64,000 bases of DNA from positions 62,001 to 126,000 of the forward strand of contig NC_015065.1 of assembly GCF_000178975.2 (NCBI RefSeq). Direction: 5' to 3'. A program made the position numbers and the translations under genes. Shown here piece by piece: positions 9,487 through 18,853 of the stretch; position 1 is the first letter of the stretch; each line of letters begins with the position of its first letter. The stretch is from Granulicella tundricola MP5ACTX9 (GTDB lineage Bacteria; Acidobacteriota; Terriglobia; Terriglobales; Acidobacteriaceae). Below the pieces are notes generated by a model. That model did not search any database and was not told the origin of the DNA. It saw nothing but the letters and a program-made list of their open reading frames with translations.

Positions 9487-9812
9487 CGTCATCTCCTGGT
9501 GAAACTTTCCCCTCGCTTCGCATGGGAGTGGTCCGAATGCGAAACATTTACGATCTCGTCATCACAGGCAGAGACGCCTGCGGTACAAGTGGATTGAGGG
9601 TAGCGATTAGGACGATCATGAGACATGCTCCATCTCCGGTCAATTCCCGCGATCTCCTTTCGGCAATAAACAACATACCCGCTTATATCAATTAGAATGA
9701 ACGAGTTGCATGGTATCCTCCTCCGGGAATGATTGGAGTGTGAGGGGTCCTTCAAGCCTCAAGCTGCTGAAGTCCGGGCCGGCGCCTGCTAAAATCTGCT
9801 CACAACACACAG
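9487..9812. promoter_or_regulatory. Divergent promoter region, protease versus wHTH-TPR regulator
   Basis: No gene fits in this 326-base gap between divergent genes. On the minus strand TTGACC (9638-9643), a 17-base spacer and CATGAT (9615-9620) form a weak candidate promoter for the protease. The stretch 9660-9700 is AT-rich and may serve the rightward gene. No repeat was seen. Confidence 0.3.
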
Positions 9813-11822
9813 ATGATTCAAGCGAGGTCCTTCACGCAGATGGAAGGCATGAGCCAAGTTGCCAGATTCTCGATCTATTCGCTGGATCTTGTGACGCTGG
9901 AGCTGAGACGTAAAGGCCAGCGATGCGCGCTGCAGGAGCAGAGCGCTCGCGTGCTGGCGGTGCTACTGTCTCCGCCGGGCGACCTGGTCACCCGGGAGCG
10001 GCTCCGCGAGGAGCTGTGGCCGGATACGGCTTACTTCGACTACGAACATGCCATCAACAAGGCGATCAGTCAGATTCGCAAGGCTCTGGGAGACGACTCG
10101 CGCTCCTGCCGCTTCATTGAGACCGTGCCGCGCCAGGGATATCGCTTCTGTGGCGATGCACATATGGATGCTGCGGCGTCCGTGGAACGGACCGTTGAAC
10201 CGATTTCCATGAAGGTGCTTTCAGGCACAGAGCACTCCGTGCCGGCGCGACTGGTTGTGGCCGAAGCGGTGCCTGTGGAGGGAACCGAGGTGTCGGTCGG
10301 GGCGACGTCTGCCTGGAAGAGATATGCCTTCTTGTCTGTCGCTATTTGTGTGCTGGTGCTGATTGGCTTGTTCGCGGCTCGGCACATTTGGCGAAGCCGA
10401 GCTGCTGTCAGCCCGGAGTCTCCGCTCATCCTGGGGATGCTCCCTTTCGAGACCGAGTCTGACGCAGCGAAGGCGATCGCTGAAAATCTTCGCTTCGATC
10501 TTTCCGACTCACTGGGGCAGGTGCCCGGACTGCAAGTTCGTGCGGCGCACAGTTTTACGACAGCCCCGCGCGACAACGCCAGTATGAGGTCGCTCGCTTC
10601 TACGGCCGGGTTGGATGTGATTCTGCTGGGGCGGCTCGAAGTGAATGGCACGAACTGTCTCTTACACTTCGAGGTCGTTCGGGCGAAGGATAATAGCCAT
10701 ATCGCGGATCTAAGCTTCGTGGGGAATGTGAATCAACTTCACTCCCTTCGTGATCGGGTACAGTATGCGGTCTACACCACGTTGGGAGGAAAGCCGGGCA
10801 CGCTGCAGCACATTCAACAGCGGACTGCCAATCCGGAAGCCTATGAGGCCTATCTCGACGGCCGCCATTATCTCCAGGCTAGAACGGACGATTCACTGAA
10901 TCATGCGATGGACCGATTTCAGCATGCGGCCGCGCTGGACCCAAAGTTTGCGAGCGCTTATGCGGGGATGGCCAACGTTTACCTGATCTTTGCCGATCGT
11001 GGCGAGATTCCGAATGGCTTCGATATGGCACAACGTTTAGCCAACAAGGCCCTCAGCATCGACCAAAGCTCGGCCCAGGCTCACGCCATTCTGGGCTGCA
11101 CGGCGCAGTCCAGGGGCTGGGATAGTGTGACTGCCGAGCGTGAACTGCGGCTTGCCGTGGATCTGGACTCGGGTGAAGCTGTTTATCACATATGGTTGGC
11201 GACGCTGCTTTCCATCCAAGGCAAAGCAGACGAAAGCTTGCAGCAGATTGCGCTGGCTGAGAGCGACGATCCGTTCTGGCCACCGGTCTACCAGGCTGCG
11301 GCTTTTGTCGCTGCCAACGCAGGCAAGAATCAACTCATGCTGGCCGATGCAGGGAAGATGGTTGAGCTGACGCCTCGGTGGCCTATTGCGGCTGATCAGC
11401 TTGCGTGGGCTTTCTGGTACTCGCACCGTTACTCCGACGCCATTGCGGAGTGGCAGCGGATGGCGCAGCTTTCGAACGACGCCGACCGGTTGGCCCTTGA
11501 AGCTGCGGGAGAGCAAGCTTTCAGCAAGGGCGGAGCAACGGCGTATGCGAAGGTTCGGCTGGCCGCACTGAACACCAAGTCTGGCCATAATTATCACGAC
11601 AAGACGATTGAACAAGCGGAGTGGAATGTTTACGCCGAGCAACCGGGGCGTGCGCTCGAGATACTTTCCGCTATGGTTCAAGAGCACGATCCAGCTGCCA
11701 TTACCATGGCAGTGGACCCTGCCTTCGTATCGCTTCACACGGACGGACGCTTTCTCGATTTGCTTCAGCGAGTCGGACTTCCGAACGTGGTTCCGATCGA
11801 GTCGAAGCGGACCTCTCGTTAG
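9813..11822 (+). CDS. Membrane-anchored winged-helix regulator with TPR-like C-terminus
   Basis: 669 residues from the first ATG; ATGs at 9840 and 9849 are also possible because none has a clear ribosome site. Residues about 15-105 are an OmpR/CadC-type DNA-binding domain (LVTRERLREELWPD; FIETVPRQGYRF). A single membrane helix lies near 171-190 (FLSVAICVLVLIGLFAA). The remainder is helical with TPR-like repeats (ALDPKFASAYAGMANVY). CadC-type proteins bind promoters from the membrane while sensing through the periplasmic part. Its divergent position suggests control of the protease/FG-GAP operon; this is inference. Confidence 0.8.
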   Translation: MIQARSFTQMEGMSQVARFSIYSLDLVTLELRRKGQRCALQEQSARVLAVLLSPPGDLVTRERLREELWPDTAYFDYEHAINKAISQIRKALGDDSRSCRFIETVPRQGYRFCGDAHMDAAASVERTVEPISMKVLSGTEHSVPARLVVAEAVPVEGTEVSVGATSAWKRYAFLSVAICVLVLIGLFAARHIWRSRAAVSPESPLILGMLPFETESDAAKAIAENLRFDLSDSLGQVPGLQVRAAHSFTTAPRDNASMRSLASTAGLDVILLGRLEVNGTNCLLHFEVVRAKDNSHIADLSFVGNVNQLHSLRDRVQYAVYTTLGGKPGTLQHIQQRTANPEAYEAYLDGRHYLQARTDDSLNHAMDRFQHAAALDPKFASAYAGMANVYLIFADRGEIPNGFDMAQRLANKALSIDQSSAQAHAILGCTAQSRGWDSVTAERELRLAVDLDSGEAVYHIWLATLLSIQGKADESLQQIALAESDDPFWPPVYQAAAFVAANAGKNQLMLADAGKMVELTPRWPIAADQLAWAFWYSHRYSDAIAEWQRMAQLSNDADRLALEAAGEQAFSKGGATAYAKVRLAALNTKSGHNYHDKTIEQAEWNVYAEQPGRALEILSAMVQEHDPAAITMAVDPAFVSLHTDGRFLDLLQRVGLPNVVPIESKRTSR

Positions 11823-12051
11823 CCTTTCGGTGATTTGGAAGTGGCGATGTTCCTCTCAGGTTTATCGACCTGTTGAGCCCAACGAGATGCAAGGGCTGTC
11901 AGGTTGCCAGGGAGAGGTCTCCGTATGGCTGCTTAGGTAGAAGTACGGAGGCATTCAGGATGCCTGGAGAATGGTCCGGGAGAGGCGTGGTTGCTGGGTT
12001 ATAGTACATTCCATCCGGTTGCAAATCCTCGGTCTATTGAGCGTATCGTTC

Positions 12052-13512
12052 ATGCGAAAGTCTCTTCTTCTTATGCTGGTTTGCCATGCCGCGCTTTCGA
12101 GCGCGCAGCGGACAAACTCAAGCCCGATCAGCACGAAGTATCTCTACGGTAAGAACTCGCAGATCAAGGTGTTTCAGCATGTGCGGGTGATCGACGGCAC
12201 GGGCGGGGCGGTGCTGCAGGATCAGACGTTGATCGTTGATGGGACAAAGATCAAGAGCATGGGTCATGATGCGGCTGTGCCTGCGGGTGCGGAGGTGTTC
12301 GATCTGAGCGGGTACACGGTGCTTCCTGGACTGGTGGGGATGCACGATCATCTTTACTATCTTCAGCGGCCTAATGTGGATGCGAATGGATCTGAAGGGC
12401 CGACGCTGCTGCCGCAGATGACGTTCTCCGCTCCGCGGATGTACCTGGCGAATGGCGTTACGACGATTCGGACAGCGGGGTCGGTTGAGCCTTATGCGGA
12501 TATCAATACGCGGCACTTGATCGAGGTGGGGACCTTGATAGGGCCGCATGTGGAGCCTACGGCTCCTTATCTGCAAGGGCCGAGCGATCTGTTCATGCAG
12601 ATGCACTCTTTGAAGGGGCCTGAGGATGCGAAGAACTTTGTGAACTTCTGGGCGGACTCAGGCTCGACGAACTTCAAGGCTTACATGCACATTACGCGTG
12701 CGGAGCTGGGGGCGGCGATCGAGGCTGCCCATGCGCGGCACTTGAAGGTGACGGGGCACCTGTGTTCTGTGACGTATCCGGAGGCGGCTGAACTTGGCAT
12801 CGACAATTTGGAGCATGGGTTCTTTGTGAACACGCAGCTCGATCCGGGTAAGGAGCCGGATCAGTGCTCGCGTGAGACGGGGAATGCGACGCTTGCGAAG
12901 ATGACGCCGGATAGTCCGGAGGCTGCGGCTTTGATCAAGCTGCTGGTGGCGCATCATGTCGCGATTACGAGTACGCTGCCGGTGTTTGAGGCGAACCTTG
13001 CGGGCAAGCCTACGCTAAGGCCGAAGGCTCTGGCGACTTTGTCTCCGCAGGCGCTGGAGGCTTATCTGTATGGGCGCAACAGGCGCAATACGATGCCGGA
13101 GTCTGCTGCGACACAGCGAGGGGCGGCTAACTACAAGAACGATGTGGGACTGGAGCACAAGTTTGTGGAGGCCGGCGGGTTTCTGATGGCGGGGCTGGAC
13201 CCTACGGGGAACGGCGCTACGTTGCCCGGCTTTGGCGATCAGCATGAGGTGGAGTTGCTGGTGACGGATGTGGGTTTCACTGCGGCTGAAGCGGTCAAGA
13301 TTGCGACGTTGAATGGGGCGATCTATCTGGGGCAGCAGGATCGTATTGGGTCTGTGGTGGCGGGGAAGGATGCGGACCTGATGATCGTGAAGGGCGACCC
13401 TTCGACGCAGATTACGGATATCGAGAACGTCGAGATCGTGCTGAAGGATGGGATGGCTTATGACTCGAATAAGCTGCTGGATTCAGTTAAGGGGCGCTAT
13501 GGGCAGTACTAA
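12052..13512 (+). CDS. Exported metal-dependent amidohydrolase
   Basis: 486 residues from the ATG at 12052, chosen because it opens a signal peptide (MRKSLLLMLVCHAALSSAQ); an in-frame ATG at 11971 would bury it. The amidohydrolase-superfamily metal centre is complete: His98 and His100 (HDH), Lys209 (probably carboxylated), His236 (TGH), His256 (LEHG) and Asp383 (AGLDP). The family hydrolyses C-N bonds of imides, peptides or cyclic amides, probably in the periplasm here. The acetamidase-like gene starts 10 bases downstream, so the two form an operon and may act in series on an amide. Substrate unknown. Confidence 0.85.
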   Translation: MRKSLLLMLVCHAALSSAQRTNSSPISTKYLYGKNSQIKVFQHVRVIDGTGGAVLQDQTLIVDGTKIKSMGHDAAVPAGAEVFDLSGYTVLPGLVGMHDHLYYLQRPNVDANGSEGPTLLPQMTFSAPRMYLANGVTTIRTAGSVEPYADINTRHLIEVGTLIGPHVEPTAPYLQGPSDLFMQMHSLKGPEDAKNFVNFWADSGSTNFKAYMHITRAELGAAIEAAHARHLKVTGHLCSVTYPEAAELGIDNLEHGFFVNTQLDPGKEPDQCSRETGNATLAKMTPDSPEAAALIKLLVAHHVAITSTLPVFEANLAGKPTLRPKALATLSPQALEAYLYGRNRRNTMPESAATQRGAANYKNDVGLEHKFVEAGGFLMAGLDPTGNGATLPGFGDQHEVELLVTDVGFTAAEAVKIATLNGAIYLGQQDRIGSVVAGKDADLMIVKGDPSTQITDIENVEIVLKDGMAYDSNKLLDSVKGRYGQY

Positions 13513-13522
13513 GGAGATGACG

Positions 13523-14872
13523 ATGCGGATGCAATGGATGGCGGCTGTACTGATGACGGTGACGGGTGTGCTGCCTTGTGCGGCCAGGGCGGCGGAGACG
13601 GAGGGCAAGTGGGTTGCGGAGGTTTCTGGCGTGACTCTGCTGGAGCCTGTGTATGCGCGTGTTTCGCTGGAACGCTCAGGCGATACGCTGACGGGCATGT
13701 GGGGCAGTGAGACGGTCAAAGGCACAATCAAAGGCTCGGCGGTCACGATTATGCTGACCGGCAATGATGGCGAAGGGGGTAGCCTTACGGGCAAGATTGT
13801 AGCGGACGCCGGGGAGGGGGCTGGGACCATGACAGGGCTGGGGCGGAGGCCGGGAAGTGCGGGCGGAGGACGTGCTCCGGTGCCGCAGGAGATCAGTTGG
13901 AAGCTGACGCGGGAGCTTGTGCCTCCGGCCAAGCCGCGTGAGGTGAACTATGAGCCTACGACGTTCCAGGCTTACTACTATGCGGGGAACAAGCCGGGGA
14001 TCCATATCTTTCCGGGGGACATCGTGCATACGTGGGCTCCGGACTCCGGGGGGACGGATAAGACTTTGAAGCGGGTGGCGCTGGGGGGCGACCCGAACAT
14101 CGGGCCGATCTATGTGGAGGGTGCACTGCCGGGGGATACGCTGGTGGTGCACCTGATCAAGATTGCGCCGAACCGGCCGACGGCACAGCAGGGGAGCCGG
14201 CTTATGCAGTACTCGGTGATGCCTGCTTACAGTCTGGCGGCCAAGTATGATCAGCGGTTCAATGGGGAGTATCAACTGGACAATGCGACGGGTATCGCGA
14301 CGTTGACTGCTCCTACGCCTGCGCTCAAGAACTTCAAGGTGCAGATGAAGCCGATGCTGGGATGCATCTCCGTCGCACCCCCGGGTATGGAGGCGTTTGG
14401 GGGGACGCACCTGGGGCCGTATGGGGGCAACCTGGACTATAACGGGGTGGTGTCCGGGGCGACGATGTACTTCCCGGTGTCGCATCCGGGGGCGCTGTTC
14501 GGGTTTGGGGATGGTCATGCAGCGATGGGGGATGGGGAGGTGACGCAGACGGGGCTGGAGACGTCGATGGCGGTGGATTTCAGCGTGGAGGTGATCAAGG
14601 GGTACCAGACGGCTCAGGTGCGGGAGGAGGATCCCGAGTACATCATCTCGTTTGGTGTGGCGGGATCGCTGCAGGAGGCGCTGAAGGTGTCTACGGCGCA
14701 GTTGGCGACTTGGATCAAGCACGACTACGGTCTGACCGACAGCGAGGTCGCGCTGTTCCTGGGGGCGGAGATGAAGTACGAGGTGACGGAGCTGGTGGAC
14801 CCGGAGTTCGACGTGGTGTCCAAGGTGCCGAAGAGCGCTTTGGCGATGCTGGTGTCGCAGAATAAGCAGTAA
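13523..14872 (+). CDS. Exported acetamidase/formamidase family protein
   Basis: 449 residues. GGAG at 13513-13516, within four bases of the previous stop, is six bases from the ATG at 13523 but touches the ATG at 13517, so 13523 is used. A signal peptide ends near PCAARAAE. An unusual beta-rich region of about 100 residues follows, with a Gly/Pro linker (GSAGGGRAPVP). The family domain then runs to the C-terminus (HTWAPDSGGTDKTL; VEGALPGDTLVVH; FGFGDGHAAMGDGE). Family members release ammonia from short amides. Export and the extra N-terminal domain are not typical of the cytoplasmic enzymes and suggest a different substrate. Confidence 0.82.
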   Translation: MRMQWMAAVLMTVTGVLPCAARAAETEGKWVAEVSGVTLLEPVYARVSLERSGDTLTGMWGSETVKGTIKGSAVTIMLTGNDGEGGSLTGKIVADAGEGAGTMTGLGRRPGSAGGGRAPVPQEISWKLTRELVPPAKPREVNYEPTTFQAYYYAGNKPGIHIFPGDIVHTWAPDSGGTDKTLKRVALGGDPNIGPIYVEGALPGDTLVVHLIKIAPNRPTAQQGSRLMQYSVMPAYSLAAKYDQRFNGEYQLDNATGIATLTAPTPALKNFKVQMKPMLGCISVAPPGMEAFGGTHLGPYGGNLDYNGVVSGATMYFPVSHPGALFGFGDGHAAMGDGEVTQTGLETSMAVDFSVEVIKGYQTAQVREEDPEYIISFGVAGSLQEALKVSTAQLATWIKHDYGLTDSEVALFLGAEMKYEVTELVDPEFDVVSKVPKSALAMLVSQNKQ

Positions 14873-15135
14873 GTGCAGATGAGGCCTTCGCGATGCGGAG
14901 GCCTTGCTGCGTGGAATCGACCCCTTGACCCCATTCTCTGTTTGTGGTTCCAAAGTCTTCAAATAGGTGACTTAGGTCTGGACTTCCCGCTCCGGGCGAG
15001 ACAGGGGGTTGCAGTCTGTTTTGGAGTTACGGGAACTGCTTTCCAAAGGCTTGCTGATATATCAGTAGTCTTACGGATTTCCCAATTGGGGAAGTTACTG
15101 CATAGTGAAAAGACCCTTACAGAAGAGGTTTCACT

Positions 15136-18100
15136 ATGACATGGGCTTGCTCTCCCTCCAGCCGTCGCAGACTTGTATTCGGTCTTGCAGCTTCCGCAGC
15201 GTTGTTTCAAACGGCAAGTGGTCAGACTTCTACGACCGGTGCGATTCGCGGCACGGTGACCGACCCGCAGGGCGCGGTGATTGCGGGCGGAATTGTGACG
15301 ATCAAGTCGCAGGGGACTGACGCGGTGCGGACAGCCCTGACGGACAAGGGCGGGCAGTACACGGTTGGGCTTTTGCCTCCGGGAATGTACACGGTGACGA
15401 TTACGGCTCCGGGCTTCAAGACGGAAGATCCGGGGTCGATCACGGTGACGGTGACCGAGACGGCGCGTGTGGACGCGAAGCTGGAAGTCGGGAGCCAAAG
15501 CGACACGGTGGAGGTGAGCACGGCGACGCCGGCGCTGCAGATGGAGAACGCGACGCTGGGTACGGTGGTGGACGGCGACGTGATCAACCAGTTGCCGCTG
15601 ACGAACCGGAACTACACGCAGGTGCTGACGCTCTCGGCTGGTATCACGGGCGACCTGAACAACGCGGCGACGCTGGGTAAAGGCACGCCGGACGTGTATG
15701 TGAACGGCGCGAGCAATATCAGCAACAACTTCCACATGGACGGCGCGGACATCAACAACTTTGGGTCCGGGCGCGCGGGCGACTTTGTGCAGCAGGCGGG
15801 AATTCCGATTCCGAACCCGGATGCGCTGGAGGAGTTCAAGATCCAGACGGCGAACTACGATGCCGGCTTTGGACGTGATGCGGGCGCGAACGTGGACGTG
15901 GTCACGAAGAGTGGGACGAACAGTTTTCATGGCTCACTGTGGGAGTTTTTGCGGAACGACGTTCTGAATGCGAACGATACGTTTCTGAAGATCAATGGGC
16001 AGAAGCGTCCGGATATGAAGCAGAACCAATTCGGCGGAACGCTTGGCGGACCGATCCTGAAGGATAAGCTGTTTTTCTTTGGTACGTATCAGAACACGCG
16101 GCAGATCAACGGGTTGAGCTCGACGTCGTTGCAGACGATCAGTTTGTTTCCGATCACGAACGACCGGAGCGCAGCTGCGATCGGTGCGGCTGCTTGCCCC
16201 GCTAATGCGGGTCCAACCCCACTGGCGCAGACGCGGTGGCACCCCTACGTGGGCGGAACCTATACGGGCGGCGTGAATGTGGCGTGCAACGGATCGAACA
16301 TCAACCCGGTGGCGTTGAATCTGCTCAACCAGAAGCTGCCGAATGGCACTTACCTGATTCCAACTCCGCAGCGGCTGCTGACGGACTCGAATGGCAATCC
16401 GATTGGGCAGTCCACGTTCAGCATTCCCTCAACGTACTTCGAGACGCAGTACATGATCAACACGGACTATACGATCTCACCGAAGAACACTTTGTCCGAG
16501 CGTTACTTCTATGCGAACTATCCTGAGGACCAGCCGTTGGGCACCGCGGGCGATACGCCTGGGAACGGTGTTTCGACCGTCTTCAACGACCAGATTGGTT
16601 TGCTGAAGCTGACCTCCGCACTGACCCCACACCTGCTGAACGAGGCGCTGGTGGCTTATATCCGCAGCAGCGGTCATCTTCAGACCGAGTCCACGCTGAC
16701 GGCGAGCCAGATCGGCATGACGGCTCCGAGCGACCCGACCTATCCGTTGTATCCGGTTACGTCTGTTACGGGTTACTTCAACCTGGGGGGCGGCGGCAAC
16801 GATGAGTCGTCGTCCGTGGTGAACACGTTTGAGATCGACGACCAGATCTCCCTGACGCATGGCAAGCAGAGCATACGGGCGGGGTTCATTGGAGAGAAGA
16901 ATCAGTTCGACTTCAATGACCCGGAGCAGAAGCGCGGCAGCTTGAACTTTTCCACGTTCCAGGACTTTATCCTGGGGCAGAGCGCGGCACAGAACGGGAC
17001 GAACTACAGCAATGTGAACACGGCCGGGAGTCAGCAGGGCAGCTATTACAAGGGCTATCGCGGAACGGATCTGGCGATGTTCCTGCAGGACGACGTCAAG
17101 CTGCGACCGAACCTGACGGTGAACGCGGGTATCCGGTGGGAGCTGAACAGCAACGTCAGCTTTGGGCATGGAGAAGAGAGCAGCTTCTGGCCTTCGCTGG
17201 TGACACGGTTCCAGCCGCTGCCGGCAGCGGGTACGCTGAACGGCTTCATCGTCCCGAACAACTATCAACTGCCTCTGCCTGCTGGACTGACGAAGATCGG
17301 CAGCCGGAGTCTTACGAAGAACGATATTCCGCTACATAACTTTGGGCCTCGCCTGGGCTTTGCCTGGCAGCCTTACGGCGCCGCCGCGACGACCGTCTTG
17401 CGCGGCGGCGTGGGCATGTTCTTTACTCTGCCGAATGGTAACTCCGTTCTGCAGACGTTGGGCGGCCAGCCGTTTGTCAGCTCCGCGAGCTTGTCCAATG
17501 CGGTGGATCAGGCGTCTACGTTCCAGACGCCGTATACCGCGACGCTCACTCCCGGCGTGTGGCAGGTGCTTTCACCAACCGCAGTTCCGAGAACGGTGAC
17601 TGCCGTCGCGGAGAACAGCGATTCTCCGCTGACGGTGCAGTACAACCTGGAGGTTGAGCAGCAATTGCCGGAGAAGCTTGTGCTGGAAGTGGGCTATGTG
17701 GGAACGCGCGGCACACGTCTTGCTGAAGGCCGGAATATCAACGCCGCGGCGCTGGCGAGCCCGACCAATCCGATCAATGGGGTCACGACGAACTCGACGC
17801 TATCGTCCAATGTTCAGGCGCGCGTTCCTTACCAAGGCTTCTCACCGACGGGCGTGACGTTGATCGAGACGTATGGATTTTCCAACTACAGCAGCTTGCA
17901 GACGACCGTGAAGCGCCAGGTGAGCCGAGGGATTTACGTTCAGGGGGCGTACACCTGGAGCAAGGCCATGACAAGCGTCTATGGCGGCGACGGGACCAAT
18001 GGCGTGTTCGAAGGCGGCAGCGGTAACAGCAACGATCCGAACAACCGGTATGCGCGATATGGGCTGGCGGGATTCGACCGAACGAACCGCTTTGTGGTGG

Positions 18101-18684
18101 CTTACACGTATCTGTTTCCAAGCTGGCAGAAGGGTAACTGGTTTGAGCGTGCGGCGACCAGCGGATGGCGGGTGAATGGGACGTCGACGTTCCAGGGCGG
18201 CAAGCCGTTGACGATTACGGACAGCCGTAACGGGACGGCTTACGGCGAGACCGACAGCCGGGCGCAGTTCCTTCCGGGTATGGGGAATCGCAATATCGTC
18301 AACAAGGGCGGGGGGACGATGCTGAACCGAGTCAAGAGCAATACCTATCTAAATGCGGGTTCGGCTGTGTTCGGACTGGCACCGGCGGTTGCGAGTGCGG
18401 CTTTGAACGGGACTGTGAACGCACTTGACTACGGCAACAGCTCCGTGAGCGCGGCGCGTGGACCAGGAAACGACAACTGGGATATGGCGGTGGTGAAGGA
18501 GACGAGGGTTGGGGGGATTCGCGAGAATGCGACGTTGGACTTCCGGACGGAGTTCTTCAACGTGTGGAATCACCCGGAGTACTCGGCTCCTGCGACGGCC
18601 GTGAGCGCTGCAAGCTATGGGCAGATCACGAGTTCTGCAGGGTCACCACGGCTGATTCAGTTTGCGCTGAAGTATCAGTTCTAG
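15136..18684 (+). CDS. TonB-dependent receptor, Oar-like
   Basis: 1182 residues. The ATG follows GAAGAGG at 7 bases, and the signal peptide ends near FQTASGQ. A CarboxypepD_reg domain (GAIRGTVTDPQGAVIAGG) precedes the plug, with FHMDGADINNFG, and a full barrel closing in FALKYQF with the usual terminal Phe. Outer-membrane uptake of a complex ligand is expected. A 12-bp palindrome (CTGATATATCAG, 15054-15065) lies about 70 bases upstream in the 263-base gap and could be regulatory. A terminator hairpin follows the gene. The sensor kinase pair lies next, on the same strand. Confidence 0.92.
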   Translation: MTWACSPSSRRRLVFGLAASAALFQTASGQTSTTGAIRGTVTDPQGAVIAGGIVTIKSQGTDAVRTALTDKGGQYTVGLLPPGMYTVTITAPGFKTEDPGSITVTVTETARVDAKLEVGSQSDTVEVSTATPALQMENATLGTVVDGDVINQLPLTNRNYTQVLTLSAGITGDLNNAATLGKGTPDVYVNGASNISNNFHMDGADINNFGSGRAGDFVQQAGIPIPNPDALEEFKIQTANYDAGFGRDAGANVDVVTKSGTNSFHGSLWEFLRNDVLNANDTFLKINGQKRPDMKQNQFGGTLGGPILKDKLFFFGTYQNTRQINGLSSTSLQTISLFPITNDRSAAAIGAAACPANAGPTPLAQTRWHPYVGGTYTGGVNVACNGSNINPVALNLLNQKLPNGTYLIPTPQRLLTDSNGNPIGQSTFSIPSTYFETQYMINTDYTISPKNTLSERYFYANYPEDQPLGTAGDTPGNGVSTVFNDQIGLLKLTSALTPHLLNEALVAYIRSSGHLQTESTLTASQIGMTAPSDPTYPLYPVTSVTGYFNLGGGGNDESSSVVNTFEIDDQISLTHGKQSIRAGFIGEKNQFDFNDPEQKRGSLNFSTFQDFILGQSAAQNGTNYSNVNTAGSQQGSYYKGYRGTDLAMFLQDDVKLRPNLTVNAGIRWELNSNVSFGHGEESSFWPSLVTRFQPLPAAGTLNGFIVPNNYQLPLPAGLTKIGSRSLTKNDIPLHNFGPRLGFAWQPYGAAATTVLRGGVGMFFTLPNGNSVLQTLGGQPFVSSASLSNAVDQASTFQTPYTATLTPGVWQVLSPTAVPRTVTAVAENSDSPLTVQYNLEVEQQLPEKLVLEVGYVGTRGTRLAEGRNINAAALASPTNPINGVTTNSTLSSNVQARVPYQGFSPTGVTLIETYGFSNYSSLQTTVKRQVSRGIYVQGAYTWSKAMTSVYGGDGTNGVFEGGSGNSNDPNNRYARYGLAGFDRTNRFVVAYTYLFPSWQKGNWFERAATSGWRVNGTSTFQGGKPLTITDSRNGTAYGETDSRAQFLPGMGNRNIVNKGGGTMLNRVKSNTYLNAGSAVFGLAPAVASAALNGTVNALDYGNSSVSAARGPGNDNWDMAVVKETRVGGIRENATLDFRTEFFNVWNHPEYSAPATAVSAASYGQITSSAGSPRLIQFALKYQF

Positions 18685-18705
18685 TCTCAGGAACAGCGGA
18701 AGTGT

Positions 18706-18732
18706 TTGCCCGGCGCCGATGGTGCCGGGCAA
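18706..18732 (+). terminator. Hairpin terminator after the second TonB receptor
   Basis: TTGCCCGGC and GCCGGGCAA are exact inverted repeats, extended inward by CC/GG around a GAT loop. The hairpin starts 21 bases after the stop and a T-containing stretch follows. It separates the receptor from the sensor kinase gene. Confidence 0.6.
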
Positions 18733-18853
18733 TTGCTTTCAGAAGATGTGAGATTTGGTGGTTAGGCAGCGTGAAAATCTGGTTATACTTTGGGCACCGA
18801 GCCCATTCCCCGGCCCCTTATCCACTATAGGCAGATGCACGATCGAGGCCATC

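Noticed and set aside
14873..14925. Hairpin after the acetamidase gene (two AGGCCT copies plus GCAG/CTGC)
   Set aside because: AGGCCT is self-complementary, the stem is interrupted and no T-run follows; not good enough to call a terminator.
13676..14962. Minus-strand open frame of 428 codons
   Set aside because: It is Arg/His-rich and antisense to the acetamidase-like gene, with no family motifs.
14959..15930. Minus-strand open frame of 323 codons
   Set aside because: It is Arg/His/Val-rich and antisense to the second TonB receptor.
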